From Variovorax paradoxus NBRC 15149 (lineage in GTDB: Bacteria > Pseudomonadota > Gammaproteobacteria > Burkholderiales > Burkholderiaceae_C), in NCBI RefSeq assembly GCF_001591365.1, contig NZ_BCUT01000001.1, positions 2,542,001 to 2,606,000 of the forward strand: a stretch of 64,000 bases of DNA, read 5' to 3'. The stretch's first letter is position 1; the number at the start of each line of letters is the position of its first letter. Of the stretch, positions 52,871 through 61,775 are shown in pieces. A program made the position numbers and the translations under genes. The notes under the pieces are model-generated. The model made no database searches. It was given only the letters and a program-made list of their open reading frames with translations, and was not told where the DNA came from.

Positions 52871-53055
52871 CAGTCGATCGCCTTTTTCACCGCGCCGATC
52901 CCCAGCGCCGCCAGGACCACGAACACCACCGCCAGGACCAGGAACAGCCCGAACAGCAGCTTTGCGATGCCGGCTGCGCCTGCCGCAATGCCGCCGAAGC
53001 CCAGCACCCCGGCCACCAGCGAGATCAAGGCAAAAATAATCGCGTACTTCAACAT
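52870..53055 (-). CDS. DUF1328 family small membrane protein (YtjA-like)
   Basis: A 61-residue protein with two membrane helices: [17 protein letters not shown], then a Gly/Ala-rich turn ([15 protein letters not shown]) and [14 protein letters not shown], ending in a basic tail. This matches the DUF1328/YtjA family, of unknown function and often stress- or stationary-phase-related. The ribosome site CAAGGAG is strong. It is divergent from the glutathione transferase gene. Confidence 0.88.
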   Translation of the reverse strand: MLKYAIIFALISLVAGVLGFGGIAAGAAGIAKLLFGLFLVLAVVFVVLAALGIGAVKKAID

Positions 53056-53243
53056 CTGAAAACTCCTTGCGGCGAGCCTCGCCCGCCGTGCGGGGGAGCT
53101 TAGGAACCGGCCACTGCTGCCCCGATAGTCGCGCCGCGCGAGCGGCCGTAGGACAAACGCCCAGCGCGCAAACCCGCTAGCATCCCGTGGGTCGATGGAT
53201 CGATTCCCGCTATCCATATTCCCAACATTGGAGATTTCTTCGC

Positions 53244-53852
53244 ATGAAGCTGTATTACTCGCCCGGTGCCTGCTCCCTTTCGCCCCACATCGCGCTGCAC
53301 GAGGCGGGCCTTGCCTTCGAGCCCGTGCTGGCCAGCACCAAGACCCACAAGCTGCAGGACGGCACTGACTACTACGGCATCAATCCGCTGGGCTACGTGC
53401 CCATGCTCGAGCTCGACGACGGCACGCGCCTGCGCGAAGGCCCGGCCATCGTCCAGTACATCGCCGACCTGGCCCCTACCAAGAACCTCGCGCCGGCCGC
53501 CGGCACGCTGCAGCGCTACCGCCTGCAGGAGTGGCTGACCTTCATCGGCACCGAGATGCACAAGGGCTACAGCCCGCTGTTCAACCCGAACATGCCCGAA
53601 GAAGCCAAGGCCATCTTCAAGGACAAGCTCAAGTCGCGCTATCAATGGCTCGACGGCCAGCTTGCCGACAAGCAGTATTTGATGGGCGAGCAGTTCAGCG
53701 TGGCCGACGGCTACCTGTTCACCGTCACCAACTGGGCCAAGTCCACGGGCGTCGACATTTCGGGCTTCGCCAACCTCCAGGCCTGGCATGCACGCGTGGC
53801 CGCCCGTCCCGCCGTTCAAGCGGCGATGAAGGCCGAAGGCCTGCTGAAGTAA
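53244..53852 (+). CDS. Glutathione S-transferase, beta class (GstA-like)
   Basis: The 202-residue protein has the bacterial beta-class GST plan: N-terminal thioredoxin-like domain with [18 protein letters not shown], where Cys10 is the residue that forms mixed disulfides with glutathione, and [14 protein letters not shown] with the cis-Pro; then a helical domain (about 85-200). It detoxifies electrophiles and peroxides in the cytosol. GGAG lies 10 bases before the ATG at 53244. A terminator follows. Confidence 0.93.
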   Translation: MKLYYSPGACSLSPHIALHEAGLAFEPVLASTKTHKLQDGTDYYGINPLGYVPMLELDDGTRLREGPAIVQYIADLAPTKNLAPAAGTLQRYRLQEWLTFIGTEMHKGYSPLFNPNMPEEAKAIFKDKLKSRYQWLDGQLADKQYLMGEQFSVADGYLFTVTNWAKSTGVDISGFANLQAWHARVAARPAVQAAMKAEGLLK

Positions 53853-53930
53853 GAAGAAGCGGGCAGAAGCTCGCAAGAGCCCTGGAGCAGCCCGCCCCAG
53901 CCTCGGGAAAACCCGGGCTGCTTCAGCCAC

Positions 53931-53955
53931 AAGCCGCATGCCGCGGCTTTTTTTT
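53931..53955 (+). terminator. Rho-independent terminator
   Basis: AAGCCGC (53931-53937) and GCGGCTT (53943-53949) form a 7-bp stem with a 5-base loop, followed by T residues to 53955. A second hairpin, GCAGCCCG...CGGGCTGC, lies just upstream (about 53887-53922). Confidence 0.8.
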
Positions 53956-54004
53956 CGGCTCACGCTACGGGCCTCTTCCAGACCCCTTAGCGAAGGACCC
54001 GACG

Positions 54005-54796
54005 ATGGCCGAAGCCCCCGCATTTCATCATCACCAAGAACTGCGCGAGGAGATGCGCGGGCCCGTGATGTGGCTCACCATCGACCGCGAGGAGCGCCGC
54101 AACGCCATCAGCCCCGGCGTGCTCGCGGCGCTCTCGGCCGCACTGTCCCGCGCCGACGCCGACCGCGACGTGCGCGCCGTGGTCATCACCGGCGCGGGCA
54201 CGCGCGCCTTCTGCGCCGGTGCCGACCTGCAAGGCGGCGCCTCTTTCAGGTTCGACCCTGCCGAGCCGTACCAGGGCTTCGCCAACCTCCTGCGCCAGGC
54301 CCGGCAGCTGACGGTGCCGCTGGTCGCGCGCGTCAACGGTGCCTGCATGGCGGGCGGCATGGGCCTCCTGGGCATGTGCGACATGGCGGTTGCCGGCAGC
54401 CACGCCGTGTTCGGCCTGCCCGAGGTCAAGGTCGGCCTCTTTCCCGCCCAGGTGCTCAGCGTGCTCGGCAACCTGCTGCCGCGCCGCGTGCTGGCCCAGA
54501 TGTGCCTCACGGGCGAGCCCATCACCGCCGCGCAGGCGCTCGAGCACGGGCTCGTGAACCGCGTGGGCGAGAACGTCGACGAAAGCCTGGACTGGCTGCT
54601 CGGCCGCATGCTCGACAAGTCGCCCGCCGCCATCCGCCGCGGCCTGTATACGATGAAGAAGATCGAGGCCATGGCCTTCGAGGAATCGATCGCCTTCACC
54701 GAGAGCCAGATCGGCCTCTTCGCGCTCACGGAAGATGCGGCCGAAGGCCAGCTCGCCTTCCGCGAAAAGCGCAAGCCGCAGTGGAGCGGCCGATGA
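54005..54796 (+). CDS. Enoyl-CoA hydratase/isomerase family protein
   Basis: The 263-residue crotonase-fold protein has the oxyanion-hole segment RAFCAGADL near residue 68 and NGACMAGGMGLLGMCDMA near residue 112; of the two catalytic glutamates of classic hydratases, Glu is seen in LPEVKVGLFP, but the first position is Gly/Met-rich, so exact chemistry is open. It overlaps the AtuA-like gene by ATGA, which suggests that both act on the same branched or terpenoid acyl-CoA. Confidence 0.9.
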   Translation: MAEAPAFHHHQELREEMRGPVMWLTIDREERRNAISPGVLAALSAALSRADADRDVRAVVITGAGTRAFCAGADLQGGASFRFDPAEPYQGFANLLRQARQLTVPLVARVNGACMAGGMGLLGMCDMAVAGSHAVFGLPEVKVGLFPAQVLSVLGNLLPRRVLAQMCLTGEPITAAQALEHGLVNRVGENVDESLDWLLGRMLDKSPAAIRRGLYTMKKIEAMAFEESIAFTESQIGLFALTEDAAEGQLAFREKRKPQWSGR

Positions 54797-56643
54797 ACGC
54801 GAGCAGCAACAACAGCAGCGAACGCATCGTGCGCATCGGCGGCGCCTCGGGCTTTTGGGGCGACAGCAGCGTGGGCGCGCCGCAGCTCGTGGCCAGCGGG
54901 CAGATCGACTACCTGGTGTTCGACTACCTGGCCGAGCTCACGATGTCGATCCTCGCGGGCGCGCGGCTCAAGAAACCGGAGCTCGGCTACGCCACCGACT
55001 TCGTCTCCATCGCGATGAAGGCGGTGCTGAAGGATGTCGTGCAGCAGGGCATCCGCGTGGTGAGCAATGCGGGCGGCGTCAATCCGCAGGGCTGCGCCGA
55101 TGCACTGGCCGCGCTCGCGGCCGAGCAGGGCGTCGCGCTGAAGATCGCGGTGGTCAGCGGCGACGACGTCTCGCCGCTGCTGCCGCAGTTGCGCCAGCAG
55201 CAGCCTCCGGTGCGCGAACTGCAGAGCGGCGCGCCGCTGCCCGGGCGCGTGCTCACGGCCAATGCCTACCTGGGCGCACGGCCGATCCAGGCCGCGCTCG
55301 ATGCAGGCGCGCAGGTGGTCATCACCGGCCGCTGCGTCGATTCGGCCGTGACGCTCGGCGTGCTGATGCATGCGTTCGGCTGGCAACCCGGCGACCACGA
55401 CCTGCTCGCAGCCGGCAGCCTCGCGGGCCACATCATCGAATGCGGCTGCCAGGCCACCGGCGGCCTGCACACCGACTGGGACACCGTGCCCGACTGGCCG
55501 AACATCGGCTATCCGATCGTCGAGTGCAGCGCCGATGGCGGCTTCATCGTCACCAAGCCCGCGGGCACCGGCGGCAAGCTCACGCCGGCTGTGGTGGGCG
55601 AGCAATTGCTCTACGAGATCGGCGATCCGTCGGCCTACCTGCTGCCCGACGTGGTGGCCGACTTCACGCAGGTGCGCATCGCGCAGGCCGGCGAGCACCG
55701 CGTGCGCGTGCATGGCGCGCGGGGCCGCGCGCCCACCGCGAGCTACAAGGTCTGCGCCACCTATGCAGAGGGCTTCAAGACCGCGGCGCAGCTCACCATC
55801 GTCGGCTTCGACGCCGTGGCCAAGGCTAGGCGCACCGGCGAGGCGATCCTTGCGCGCACCGGTGCGCTGTTCGACCAGCAAGGCCTTGGTCCCTACAGCG
55901 GCACGCAGCTCGAAGTGCTCGGCGCCGAATCCTGCTATGGCCCGCATGCGCAGGCCCTGCAGACGCGCGAGGCCGTGCTGCGGCTCGCGGTCACGCATGC
56001 GCACAAGGAGGCGCTCGAACTCTTCGCGCGCGAAGTGGCACCGGCCGGCACCTCGTGGGCGCCGGGCACCACGGGCGCGGGCGGGCGGCCCTCGGTAGCG
56101 GCGTCGATCCGGCAGTACGCCTTCCTGCTCGACAAGACGATGGTCGAAGCGCGCGTGAGCATCGACGGACAGCACATCGAGATCCCGCGCGACGCCGTGG
56201 TTGCGGCGGCGGCCGATGCGCCTTCGCCACGACAGGCGGCCGTCGATGCGAATGCCGTGGCCTCCGTCGATGCCGACGCCATCGAAGTGCCGCTCATCCG
56301 CCTGGCCTGGGCCCGCAGCGGTGACAAGGGCGACACCTCGAACATCGGCGTCATCGCGCGCCACCCTGCCCTGCTGCCGCTGTTGCGCAGCCAGCTCAGC
56401 GAAGCGCGCGTGGCCGAATGGCTCGCGCACCTCGTCAAGGGACCGGTGACGCGCTACGAAGTGCCGGGCATCGGCGCCTTCAACTTCGTCTGCGAGCAGG
56501 CGCTCGGCGGCGGCGGCATGGCCTCGCTGCGCAACGATCCGCTCGGCAAGGGCATGGGGCAGATCCTGCTTGCGATGCCCGTGCGCGTGAGCGCGGAGCT
56601 GCTCGCGCTCGCAGGGTCCGATCGCAGCGCCCTGAACGCCTAG
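54793..56643 (+). CDS. AtuA-like protein (DUF1446, acyclic terpene utilisation family)
   Basis: The 616-residue protein belongs to the AtuA family, named for the citronellol/geraniol (acyclic terpene) pathway of Pseudomonas, in which its reaction is not firmly established. It has the N-terminal DUF1446 part (RIGGASGFWGDSS, VSNAGGVNPQGC, VITGRCVDSA) to about residue 440 and a C-terminal domain of about 100 residues (RLAWARSGDKGDTSNIGVIAR, cut to its core SGDKGDTSNIG). Other atu genes are absent, but an enoyl-CoA hydratase is coupled to it. Confidence 0.9.
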   Translation: MNASSNNSSERIVRIGGASGFWGDSSVGAPQLVASGQIDYLVFDYLAELTMSILAGARLKKPELGYATDFVSIAMKAVLKDVVQQGIRVVSNAGGVNPQGCADALAALAAEQGVALKIAVVSGDDVSPLLPQLRQQQPPVRELQSGAPLPGRVLTANAYLGARPIQAALDAGAQVVITGRCVDSAVTLGVLMHAFGWQPGDHDLLAAGSLAGHIIECGCQATGGLHTDWDTVPDWPNIGYPIVECSADGGFIVTKPAGTGGKLTPAVVGEQLLYEIGDPSAYLLPDVVADFTQVRIAQAGEHRVRVHGARGRAPTASYKVCATYAEGFKTAAQLTIVGFDAVAKARRTGEAILARTGALFDQQGLGPYSGTQLEVLGAESCYGPHAQALQTREAVLRLAVTHAHKEALELFAREVAPAGTSWAPGTTGAGGRPSVAASIRQYAFLLDKTMVEARVSIDGQHIEIPRDAVVAAAADAPSPRQAAVDANAVASVDADAIEVPLIRLAWARSGDKGDTSNIGVIARHPALLPLLRSQLSEARVAEWLAHLVKGPVTRYEVPGIGAFNFVCEQALGGGGMASLRNDPLGKGMGQILLAMPVRVSAELLALAGSDRSALNA

Positions 56644-56727
56644 CAGCAAACGGACAACCGTGCGACAGCAGGTTTGACTGTGCAGGTTTAGCCTCGCGGC
56701 CTCTGTCCCACTCTTTGACGTTTCGCC

Positions 56728-57831
56728 ATGCCCTCCCTCTTCGATCCCGTACAGGCCGGTGACCTGCAGCTCGCCAACCGCATCGTGATGGCGCCGCTCA
56801 CGCGCAACCGTTCGCCCAACGCGATTCCCCAGGACATTGCCGCCACCTACTACGCGCAGCGCGCCAGCGCCGGCCTGCTCATCACCGAAGCCACCGCCAT
56901 CAGCCACCAGGGCCAGGGCTATGCCGACGTGCCGGGCCTCTACGGCACCGAGCAGCTCGACGCCTGGAAGCGCGTGACCGATGCGGTGCATGCCAAGGGC
57001 GGCAAGATCGTGGTGCAGCTCTGGCATGTGGGCCGCGTCTCGCACAGCGAACTGCAGCCCGGCGGCGGCAAGCCCGTCGCGCCCTCGGCCATCACGGCCA
57101 GGACCAAGACCGTGCTCATCAAGGAGGGCATGCCGACCTTCGTCGAAACCTCCGAACCGCGCGCCCTTGATGCCGAAGAGCTGCCCGGCATCGTCCACAC
57201 CTACGCGGCCGCCGCGCGCAACGCGGTGGAAACCGCCGGCTTCGATGGCGTGGAACTCCACGGCGCCAACGGCTACCTGCTCGACCAGTTCCTCAAGGAC
57301 GGCAGCAACAAGCGCACCGACGACTACGGCGGCAGCATCGAGAACCGCGCCCGCCTGCTGCTGGAGGCCACGCGCGCCGTGGTCGACGCGGTCGGCGGCG
57401 GCAAGACCGGCATCCGCCTGTCGCCCGTCACGCCGGCCAACGACGTGCACGACTCCGATCCGCAGCCGCTCTTCACCTACGTGGTGAAGCAGCTCGCCCC
57501 GCTCGGCCTGGCCTACATCCACGTGATCGAAGGCGCCACCGGCGGCCCGCGCGAGATCGAGGACCGCCCCTTCGACTACGAGGCGCTCAAGGCCGCCTAC
57601 CGCGAGGCCGGCGGCAAGGGCGCATGGATGGTCAACAACGGCTATGACAAGCCGCTGGCGGACCAGGCCGTCAAGGAAGGCGATGACCTCGTCGCCTTCG
57701 GCAAGCCCTTCATCGCCAACCCCGACCTGGTGCGCCGCCTGCGCGAGAACGCGCCGCTCAACGCCGTGGACAAGGCCACCATGTACGGCGGCGGCACCCA
57801 GGGCTACACGGACTATCCGGCGCTGGACTGA
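56728..57831 (+). CDS. Old yellow enzyme family alkene reductase (NemA-like)
   Basis: The 367-residue FMN enzyme reduces activated alkenes, nitro compounds and enones with NADPH. Signatures: IVMAPLTRNRSPN (Thr near FMN), QLWHVGRVSH, and VELHGANGYLLDQFL with the substrate-binding His and Asn. Phosphate binding is seen in GKPFIANPDL. Length is standard for the NemA subgroup. It stands upstream of a RidA-like gene, 22 bp apart. Confidence 0.94.
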   Translation: MPSLFDPVQAGDLQLANRIVMAPLTRNRSPNAIPQDIAATYYAQRASAGLLITEATAISHQGQGYADVPGLYGTEQLDAWKRVTDAVHAKGGKIVVQLWHVGRVSHSELQPGGGKPVAPSAITARTKTVLIKEGMPTFVETSEPRALDAEELPGIVHTYAAAARNAVETAGFDGVELHGANGYLLDQFLKDGSNKRTDDYGGSIENRARLLLEATRAVVDAVGGGKTGIRLSPVTPANDVHDSDPQPLFTYVVKQLAPLGLAYIHVIEGATGGPREIEDRPFDYEALKAAYREAGGKGAWMVNNGYDKPLADQAVKEGDDLVAFGKPFIANPDLVRRLRENAPLNAVDKATMYGGGTQGYTDYPALD

Positions 57832-57853
57832 GTTCGCAGTAGAAAAAAACGCC

Positions 57854-58339
57854 ATGGCCCGCATCGAACAGCGACTCGCCACGCTCGGTCTCGTGCTGCC
57901 GCCGCCGGTCACGCCGCCGCCCGGCGTGGTGCTGCCTTTCGCCTTCGTGCGCATCGCCGGGCGCCGCGCCATCATCTCGGGCCACGGCCCGCTGAATGCC
58001 GACGGCACCATTGCCGCGCCGCTCGGCAAGCTGGGCCGCGAGCTGACGGTCGAGCAGGGCTACGCGGCGGCGCGGCTCACCGCGCTGGCGATGCTCGGCA
58101 GCCTGCAGCGCGCGCTCGGCGACCTCGACCGCATCACCGCCTGGACGCGCGTGTTCGGCATGGTGGCTTCGGCACCGGGCTTCGACAGGCAGCCCGCCGT
58201 CATCAACGGCTTCTCGGACCTCGTGCTCGAGCTCTTCGGCCCGGAGATCGGCGCGCACGCACGCAGTGCCGTCGGCATGGCGGAGCTTCCGTTCAACCTC
58301 CCGGTCGAGATCGAAGGCGAAGTGGAGTTCGGGGATTAA
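57854..58339 (+). CDS. RidA family protein (YjgF-like, long subgroup)
   Basis: RidA proteins hydrolyse reactive enamine/imine intermediates, but this 161-residue protein belongs to the longer YjgH-like subgroup, in which the catalytic Arg of canonical RidA is not obvious. The family trimer fold is visible in ISGHGPLNADG and GYAAARLTALAMLGSLQRALGDLDRI. It probably removes or binds reactive small metabolites. Its stop codon overlaps that of the convergent histidine kinase (TTAA). Confidence 0.85.
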   Translation: MARIEQRLATLGLVLPPPVTPPPGVVLPFAFVRIAGRRAIISGHGPLNADGTIAAPLGKLGRELTVEQGYAAARLTALAMLGSLQRALGDLDRITAWTRVFGMVASAPGFDRQPAVINGFSDLVLELFGPEIGAHARSAVGMAELPFNLPVEIEGEVEFGD

Positions 58340-59748
58340 TCGCCGGCCGCCGCCAGGCGCAGTTCCGCGAAGCTGATGCTCACGCGCAGCCCCGTGGGCT
58401 CGGCCGCATCGAGCCGCAGCTCGGCGCCCAGCAGCTCCGCATAGCGCGCGACGATCGACAGGCCCAGGCCCGAGCCCTGCCCGAGCTTCTGGCCCGCCGG
58501 GCCCTGCGACCAGCGCTGCATCAGGTCGCGCTGCGCTTCCAGCGGAATGCCGGGGCCGTCGTCGATCACGCTCAGGGTGCGGCCCGCCAGCTCGACGGTG
58601 ATGGTGCGTCCGCCGTAGCGCAGCGCGTTGTCGATCAGGTTGTCGAGAATGCCCTCGACCAGCGCTTCGTTGGCCAGCACCGTCACGCGCTCGTCGAGGC
58701 CGCGCGCGCCCAGGTCGACGCCGTGCGCGTCGGCGCGGGCCAGGTGCCGCAGCACCGTCTGCTCGGCCAGCATGTCGAGCCGCACCGGCTCGCGCGCGAG
58801 GCCGGTGCGCGCTTCATCCGCGAGCGCGAGCGCCAGCAGCTGGTCGATCAGGTGGCTCGCGCGCGCCTGCCGCTCGGCCACGCGCGCGAGCTGCTCGCGC
58901 CACACGGTGGAGTCGTGCTGCGCGAGCCCGTATTCGGCCAGTGCGCGAATGCCCGCGAGCGGCGTGCGCAGCTCATGCGCGACGTTGCCCACGAACTCGC
59001 GCTGCGCACGCACGCTGTGGTTCAGCCGGTCGAACAGCGCATTGACGGCATCGCCCAGGCGCTGCACCTCGCGCGAGGTGCGCACCACCGCGACCGGGGA
59101 GAGGTCGTACACATCGCGCCGGTCCAGCGCCTGCTGGAGTTCGCCGAGCGGACGCAGGTCGCTGCGAATGCCATGCCAGAGCCATACCGCGAGCAGAACC
59201 AGCAGCAGCACCTGCGGCGCCAGCGCATAGCCGAGCAGCCGCTGCACCAGCGCCGCGCGGCTCAGCGTGGTCTGGGCAATCACCACCCGGTAGGGCATCA
59301 GAGTGCCCGCCTCGGCAACCGGCTCGAGCACCACCGCGCGCAGGACCTTGCCATCGAAGTTGACGTCCGAGAAGCGGTAGCGCGCATCGCCCGTGGGCAG
59401 CGGCGCAGTCAGGCCCGGCTGTCCCGAGATCAGCGTGCCGTCGAGCCGCTGCACCGCGAAGTAGATCTTGTCGACCTGGTCGAACAGCACCGTGGCCACT
59501 TCGCGCGGCGTAAGCAGCAGCTCGATGCCGCGCTCGCCCGCCTGCACGTTGGCCGAAAGCGCATAGGCGTCGTCGAGCATCGCGCGGTCGAAGGCCTGCT
59601 CGGAAAAATAGTTGGCGATGACCAGCGCGATCACCGCGCCCACCATCCACGTGAGCGCCAGCGGCACCAGCACGTTGCGCAGCACGCGCCGCGTGAGCGA
59701 AGGCGCTGCCTTCGATGGCCCGGGCGCGGCCGGCTGCGTGCGGCTCAC
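58336..59748 (-). CDS. Sensor histidine kinase (TctE/QseC-like)
   Basis: The 470-residue kinase has two membrane helices: about 27-47 (LVPLALTWMVGAVIALVIAN) and about 165-185, flanking a 120-residue periplasmic sensor of the 2CSK_N type. A dimerisation domain follows, with the phospho-acceptor His258 in AHELRTP, and the ATPase domain with DNLIDNALRYGG (N box), DDGPGIP (G1) and GLGLSI (G2). Its GTG start overlaps the response-regulator stop codon (GTGA). The signal is unknown; TctE-like sensors often respond to carboxylates. Confidence 0.93.
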   Translation of the reverse strand: MSRTQPAAPGPSKAAPSLTRRVLRNVLVPLALTWMVGAVIALVIANYFSEQAFDRAMLDDAYALSANVQAGERGIELLLTPREVATVLFDQVDKIYFAVQRLDGTLISGQPGLTAPLPTGDARYRFSDVNFDGKVLRAVVLEPVAEAGTLMPYRVVIAQTTLSRAALVQRLLGYALAPQVLLLVLLAVWLWHGIRSDLRPLGELQQALDRRDVYDLSPVAVVRTSREVQRLGDAVNALFDRLNHSVRAQREFVGNVAHELRTPLAGIRALAEYGLAQHDSTVWREQLARVAERQARASHLIDQLLALALADEARTGLAREPVRLDMLAEQTVLRHLARADAHGVDLGARGLDERVTVLANEALVEGILDNLIDNALRYGGRTITVELAGRTLSVIDDGPGIPLEAQRDLMQRWSQGPAGQKLGQGSGLGLSIVARYAELLGAELRLDAAEPTGLRVSISFAELRLAAAGD

Positions 59749-60434
59749 ACTTCGGCTTCGAGCAGGTAGCCGATGCCGCGCAGCGTGCGGATGCCCGCGC
59801 CCGAACCGGCCAGCTTCTTGCGCAGCCGCGAGATGAAGGCCTCCAGCGCGTTGTCGCCCAGCGATTCGTCGAAGCTGGAGAGCTTGTCGGACAGCGCCCG
59901 CTTGCTCACCGTGCGGCCCGGCGGGCTCATCAGCTCCCACAGCACCTCGAACTCGCGCGCCGGCAGGTCGAGCGGCCCGCTCGCGGTGGAAAAGCGGCGC
60001 GCCTTGCGGTCGAGCTTGAGCTGGCCCAGCAGCACGATGTCCTCGGTGCCCTTGGCCCGCCGCACCAGTGCGCGCAGCCGTGCCTCGACCTCGGCCAGGT
60101 CGAAGGGCTTGCCCAGGTAGTCGTCGGCGCCGGCGTCGAGGCCCGCGATGCGCTCCTCGGTGCGGCCGCGCGCGGTCAGCACCAGCACCGGCGTGCGGTC
60201 GCCGCGGGCGCGCGCCTGGCGCAGGGCATTGAGGCCGCTCGCCAGACCGCTGGTGGGGCTGGCCGTGGCCGGCAGGTTCAGGTCGAGCAGCACCGCATCG
60301 AAGGGCTGCACGCGCCAGAGGTGGTCGGCGTCCTCGATGTTGGTCGACACGTCGACCCGGTGGCCGGCATCCGCAAGGCTGCGCAGCATCACGTCGCGCA
60401 GCACGGCATCGTCTTCGACAAGCAGGATTCGCAT
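59745..60434 (-). CDS. OmpR/PhoB family response regulator
   Basis: The 229-residue regulator has a receiver domain (residues 1-120) with Asp8/Asp9, the phospho-acceptor Asp51 in LLDLNLP and the conserved Lys in LGKPFD, and a winged-HTH DNA-binding domain (about 135-229; SDKLSSFDESLGDNALEAFISRLRKKL, core given in part as DNALEAFISRLRKKL). A short insertion (NLPATASPTSGLASG) after the phosphorylation site lengthens the receiver loop. It is coupled to the sensor kinase downstream. Confidence 0.94.
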   Translation of the reverse strand: MRILLVEDDAVLRDVMLRSLADAGHRVDVSTNIEDADHLWRVQPFDAVLLDLNLPATASPTSGLASGLNALRQARARGDRTPVLVLTARGRTEERIAGLDAGADDYLGKPFDLAEVEARLRALVRRAKGTEDIVLLGQLKLDRKARRFSTASGPLDLPAREFEVLWELMSPPGRTVSKRALSDKLSSFDESLGDNALEAFISRLRKKLAGSGAGIRTLRGIGYLLEAEV

Positions 60435-60576
60435 GGTGTGTGTGGTGGTTGGAAGTGCCTATTCTTGCGCGAAGGAGGGTCAGCGGCCGGTCAGCACACC
60501 CCGGCGATAAACGCGCCATGAGCATACGACAGCAACCTGCGGCACGGGTCTCTTTCCGGGCCGCTCGCACCACGCG

Positions 60577-61455
60577 ATGAGCGCCCGCGATCCCTCCGAT
60601 CTCCTGAGCGTCGTGCATCCCGCGGTGCGGCGCACGGCCATTGTGCTGCTGCATGGTTTATGCAGCACACCTGACGAGCTCCTGACCGTGCAATCGTCCC
60701 TGCGCGCGAGTGGCTACCCGGTGCATCCGATGCGTGTCGACGGCTACTCCTTCGATGCCGCCGCACCGGTGCAGCAGGCGCTGCCGTACGAACGCTGGAT
60801 CGACGCCATCGAAGCACGGGTGAAGGCGCTGCGCACAGCGCACGATCGCGTGGTGCTGGTGGGCATCTCGGCCGGTTCGTCGCTGGCGCTGGGCGCGGCC
60901 ATCCGCTGCGGCAGCGGCGTCGATGCGCTGGTGCTGATGTCGACCACGCTGCGCTTCGACGGCTGGGCCGTGCCGCGAACGCAGGTGCTGCTGCCGCTGG
61001 CCTTCTACACGCCGCTCGGCCGCTTCTGGCAATACCGCGAACGCGCGCCCTACGGCGTGAAGAACGAACGCGTGCGTGCCTGGATCGAGCGCGAGCTGCG
61101 CCACCGCAAGGTGTCGAGCGCCGGCAGCGCGGTGATCGGCGTGGGCCACCTGCGCGAGCACGATCGGCTGATCCGCCACGTGCGGCGCAACCTGCACCGC
61201 GTGCAATGCGCCAGCGTGCTCGCGCTGCATGCGCGCGAGGACGAGGTGGCCAGCCTCGCCAATGTCGACCTCCTTGCGCGCGGCCTTCGCTGCCAGTCCT
61301 TCCGCAGCGTGGTGCTGGGCAACAGCTACCACATGATCACGATCGACAACGACCGCCACCAGGTGGTGCGCGAAACCTGCGCCTTCGCCGATGCCGTGGC
61401 CCACGGCACGCCCGAGCCCTTCGGCGCCCTGTCCGCGCGCCCGCTGGCCGCCTGA
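60577..61455 (+). CDS. Alpha/beta hydrolase (serine-carboxypeptidase-like/thioesterase) of the ACP-ketosynthase cluster
   Basis: The 292-residue protein has the alpha/beta-hydrolase motifs LLHGLCSTP (oxyanion), VGISAGSS (nucleophile Ser) and late Asp and His in ALHAREDEV and NSYHMIT. It lacks a signal peptide. Placed 17 bp before an acyl carrier protein and a ketosynthase, it may release or transfer the ACP-bound acyl chain, i.e. act as a thioesterase. The gene before it is divergent, so this is the first gene of the unit. Confidence 0.85.
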   Translation: MSARDPSDLLSVVHPAVRRTAIVLLHGLCSTPDELLTVQSSLRASGYPVHPMRVDGYSFDAAAPVQQALPYERWIDAIEARVKALRTAHDRVVLVGISAGSSLALGAAIRCGSGVDALVLMSTTLRFDGWAVPRTQVLLPLAFYTPLGRFWQYRERAPYGVKNERVRAWIERELRHRKVSSAGSAVIGVGHLREHDRLIRHVRRNLHRVQCASVLALHAREDEVASLANVDLLARGLRCQSFRSVVLGNSYHMITIDNDRHQVVRETCAFADAVAHGTPEPFGALSARPLAA

Positions 61456-61472
61456 AAGAAAGAAAGCACGCC

Positions 61473-61775
61473 ATGTCTTCTTCCTCCTCCTCCTCCTCGT
61501 CTTCGACCGTCTTCAACAGCATCGCCGCGATCCTGGTGAACCAGTTCGACGTGGCGCGCGATGCCATCGCGCCCGGCGCGGCCTTGTCCGAGCTCGGCCT
61601 GGATTCGCTCTCGCTGATGGAATTCGTGTTCGCGGTGGAAGACGCCTTCCATCTGCGCCTGCCCGAAGACCGCCTCGATCCGCGCGAGGCCGGCATCACG
61701 CTCGGCCACCTGTGCGAGGCGATCGAAGCCCAGATCGACTGCAAGCTCGATTCGCCGATGGCCGCGCAGGCGTGA
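61473..61775 (+). CDS. Acyl carrier protein with N-terminal poly-serine
   Basis: The 100-residue protein has the four-helix ACP fold and the phosphopantetheine site in LGLDSLSLME, Ser45. The N-terminus is a run of serines (MSSSSSSSSSSTVF) encoded by a tract rich in TCC codons. It is not the housekeeping FAS ACP, whose motif is DSLDTVE-like, and belongs to a small dedicated cluster. Its stop overlaps the ketosynthase start (GTGA). Confidence 0.9.
   Translation: MSSSSSSSSSSTVFNSIAAILVNQFDVARDAIAPGAALSELGLDSLSLMEFVFAVEDAFHLRLPEDRLDPREAGITLGHLCEAIEAQIDCKLDSPMAAQA

Noticed and set aside
54031-58029. A 1332-codon open frame on the minus strand
   Set aside because: It lies antisense to the enoyl-CoA hydratase, AtuA-like and old yellow enzyme genes, is low-complexity in Arg/Ala/His, and has no motif. 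In DNA this GC-rich the antisense frame of real genes stays open by codon bias.
58336-58339. TTAA overlap of two stop codons as a regulatory signal
   Set aside because: A 4-base convergent overlap is common in compact genomes and needs no special explanation.
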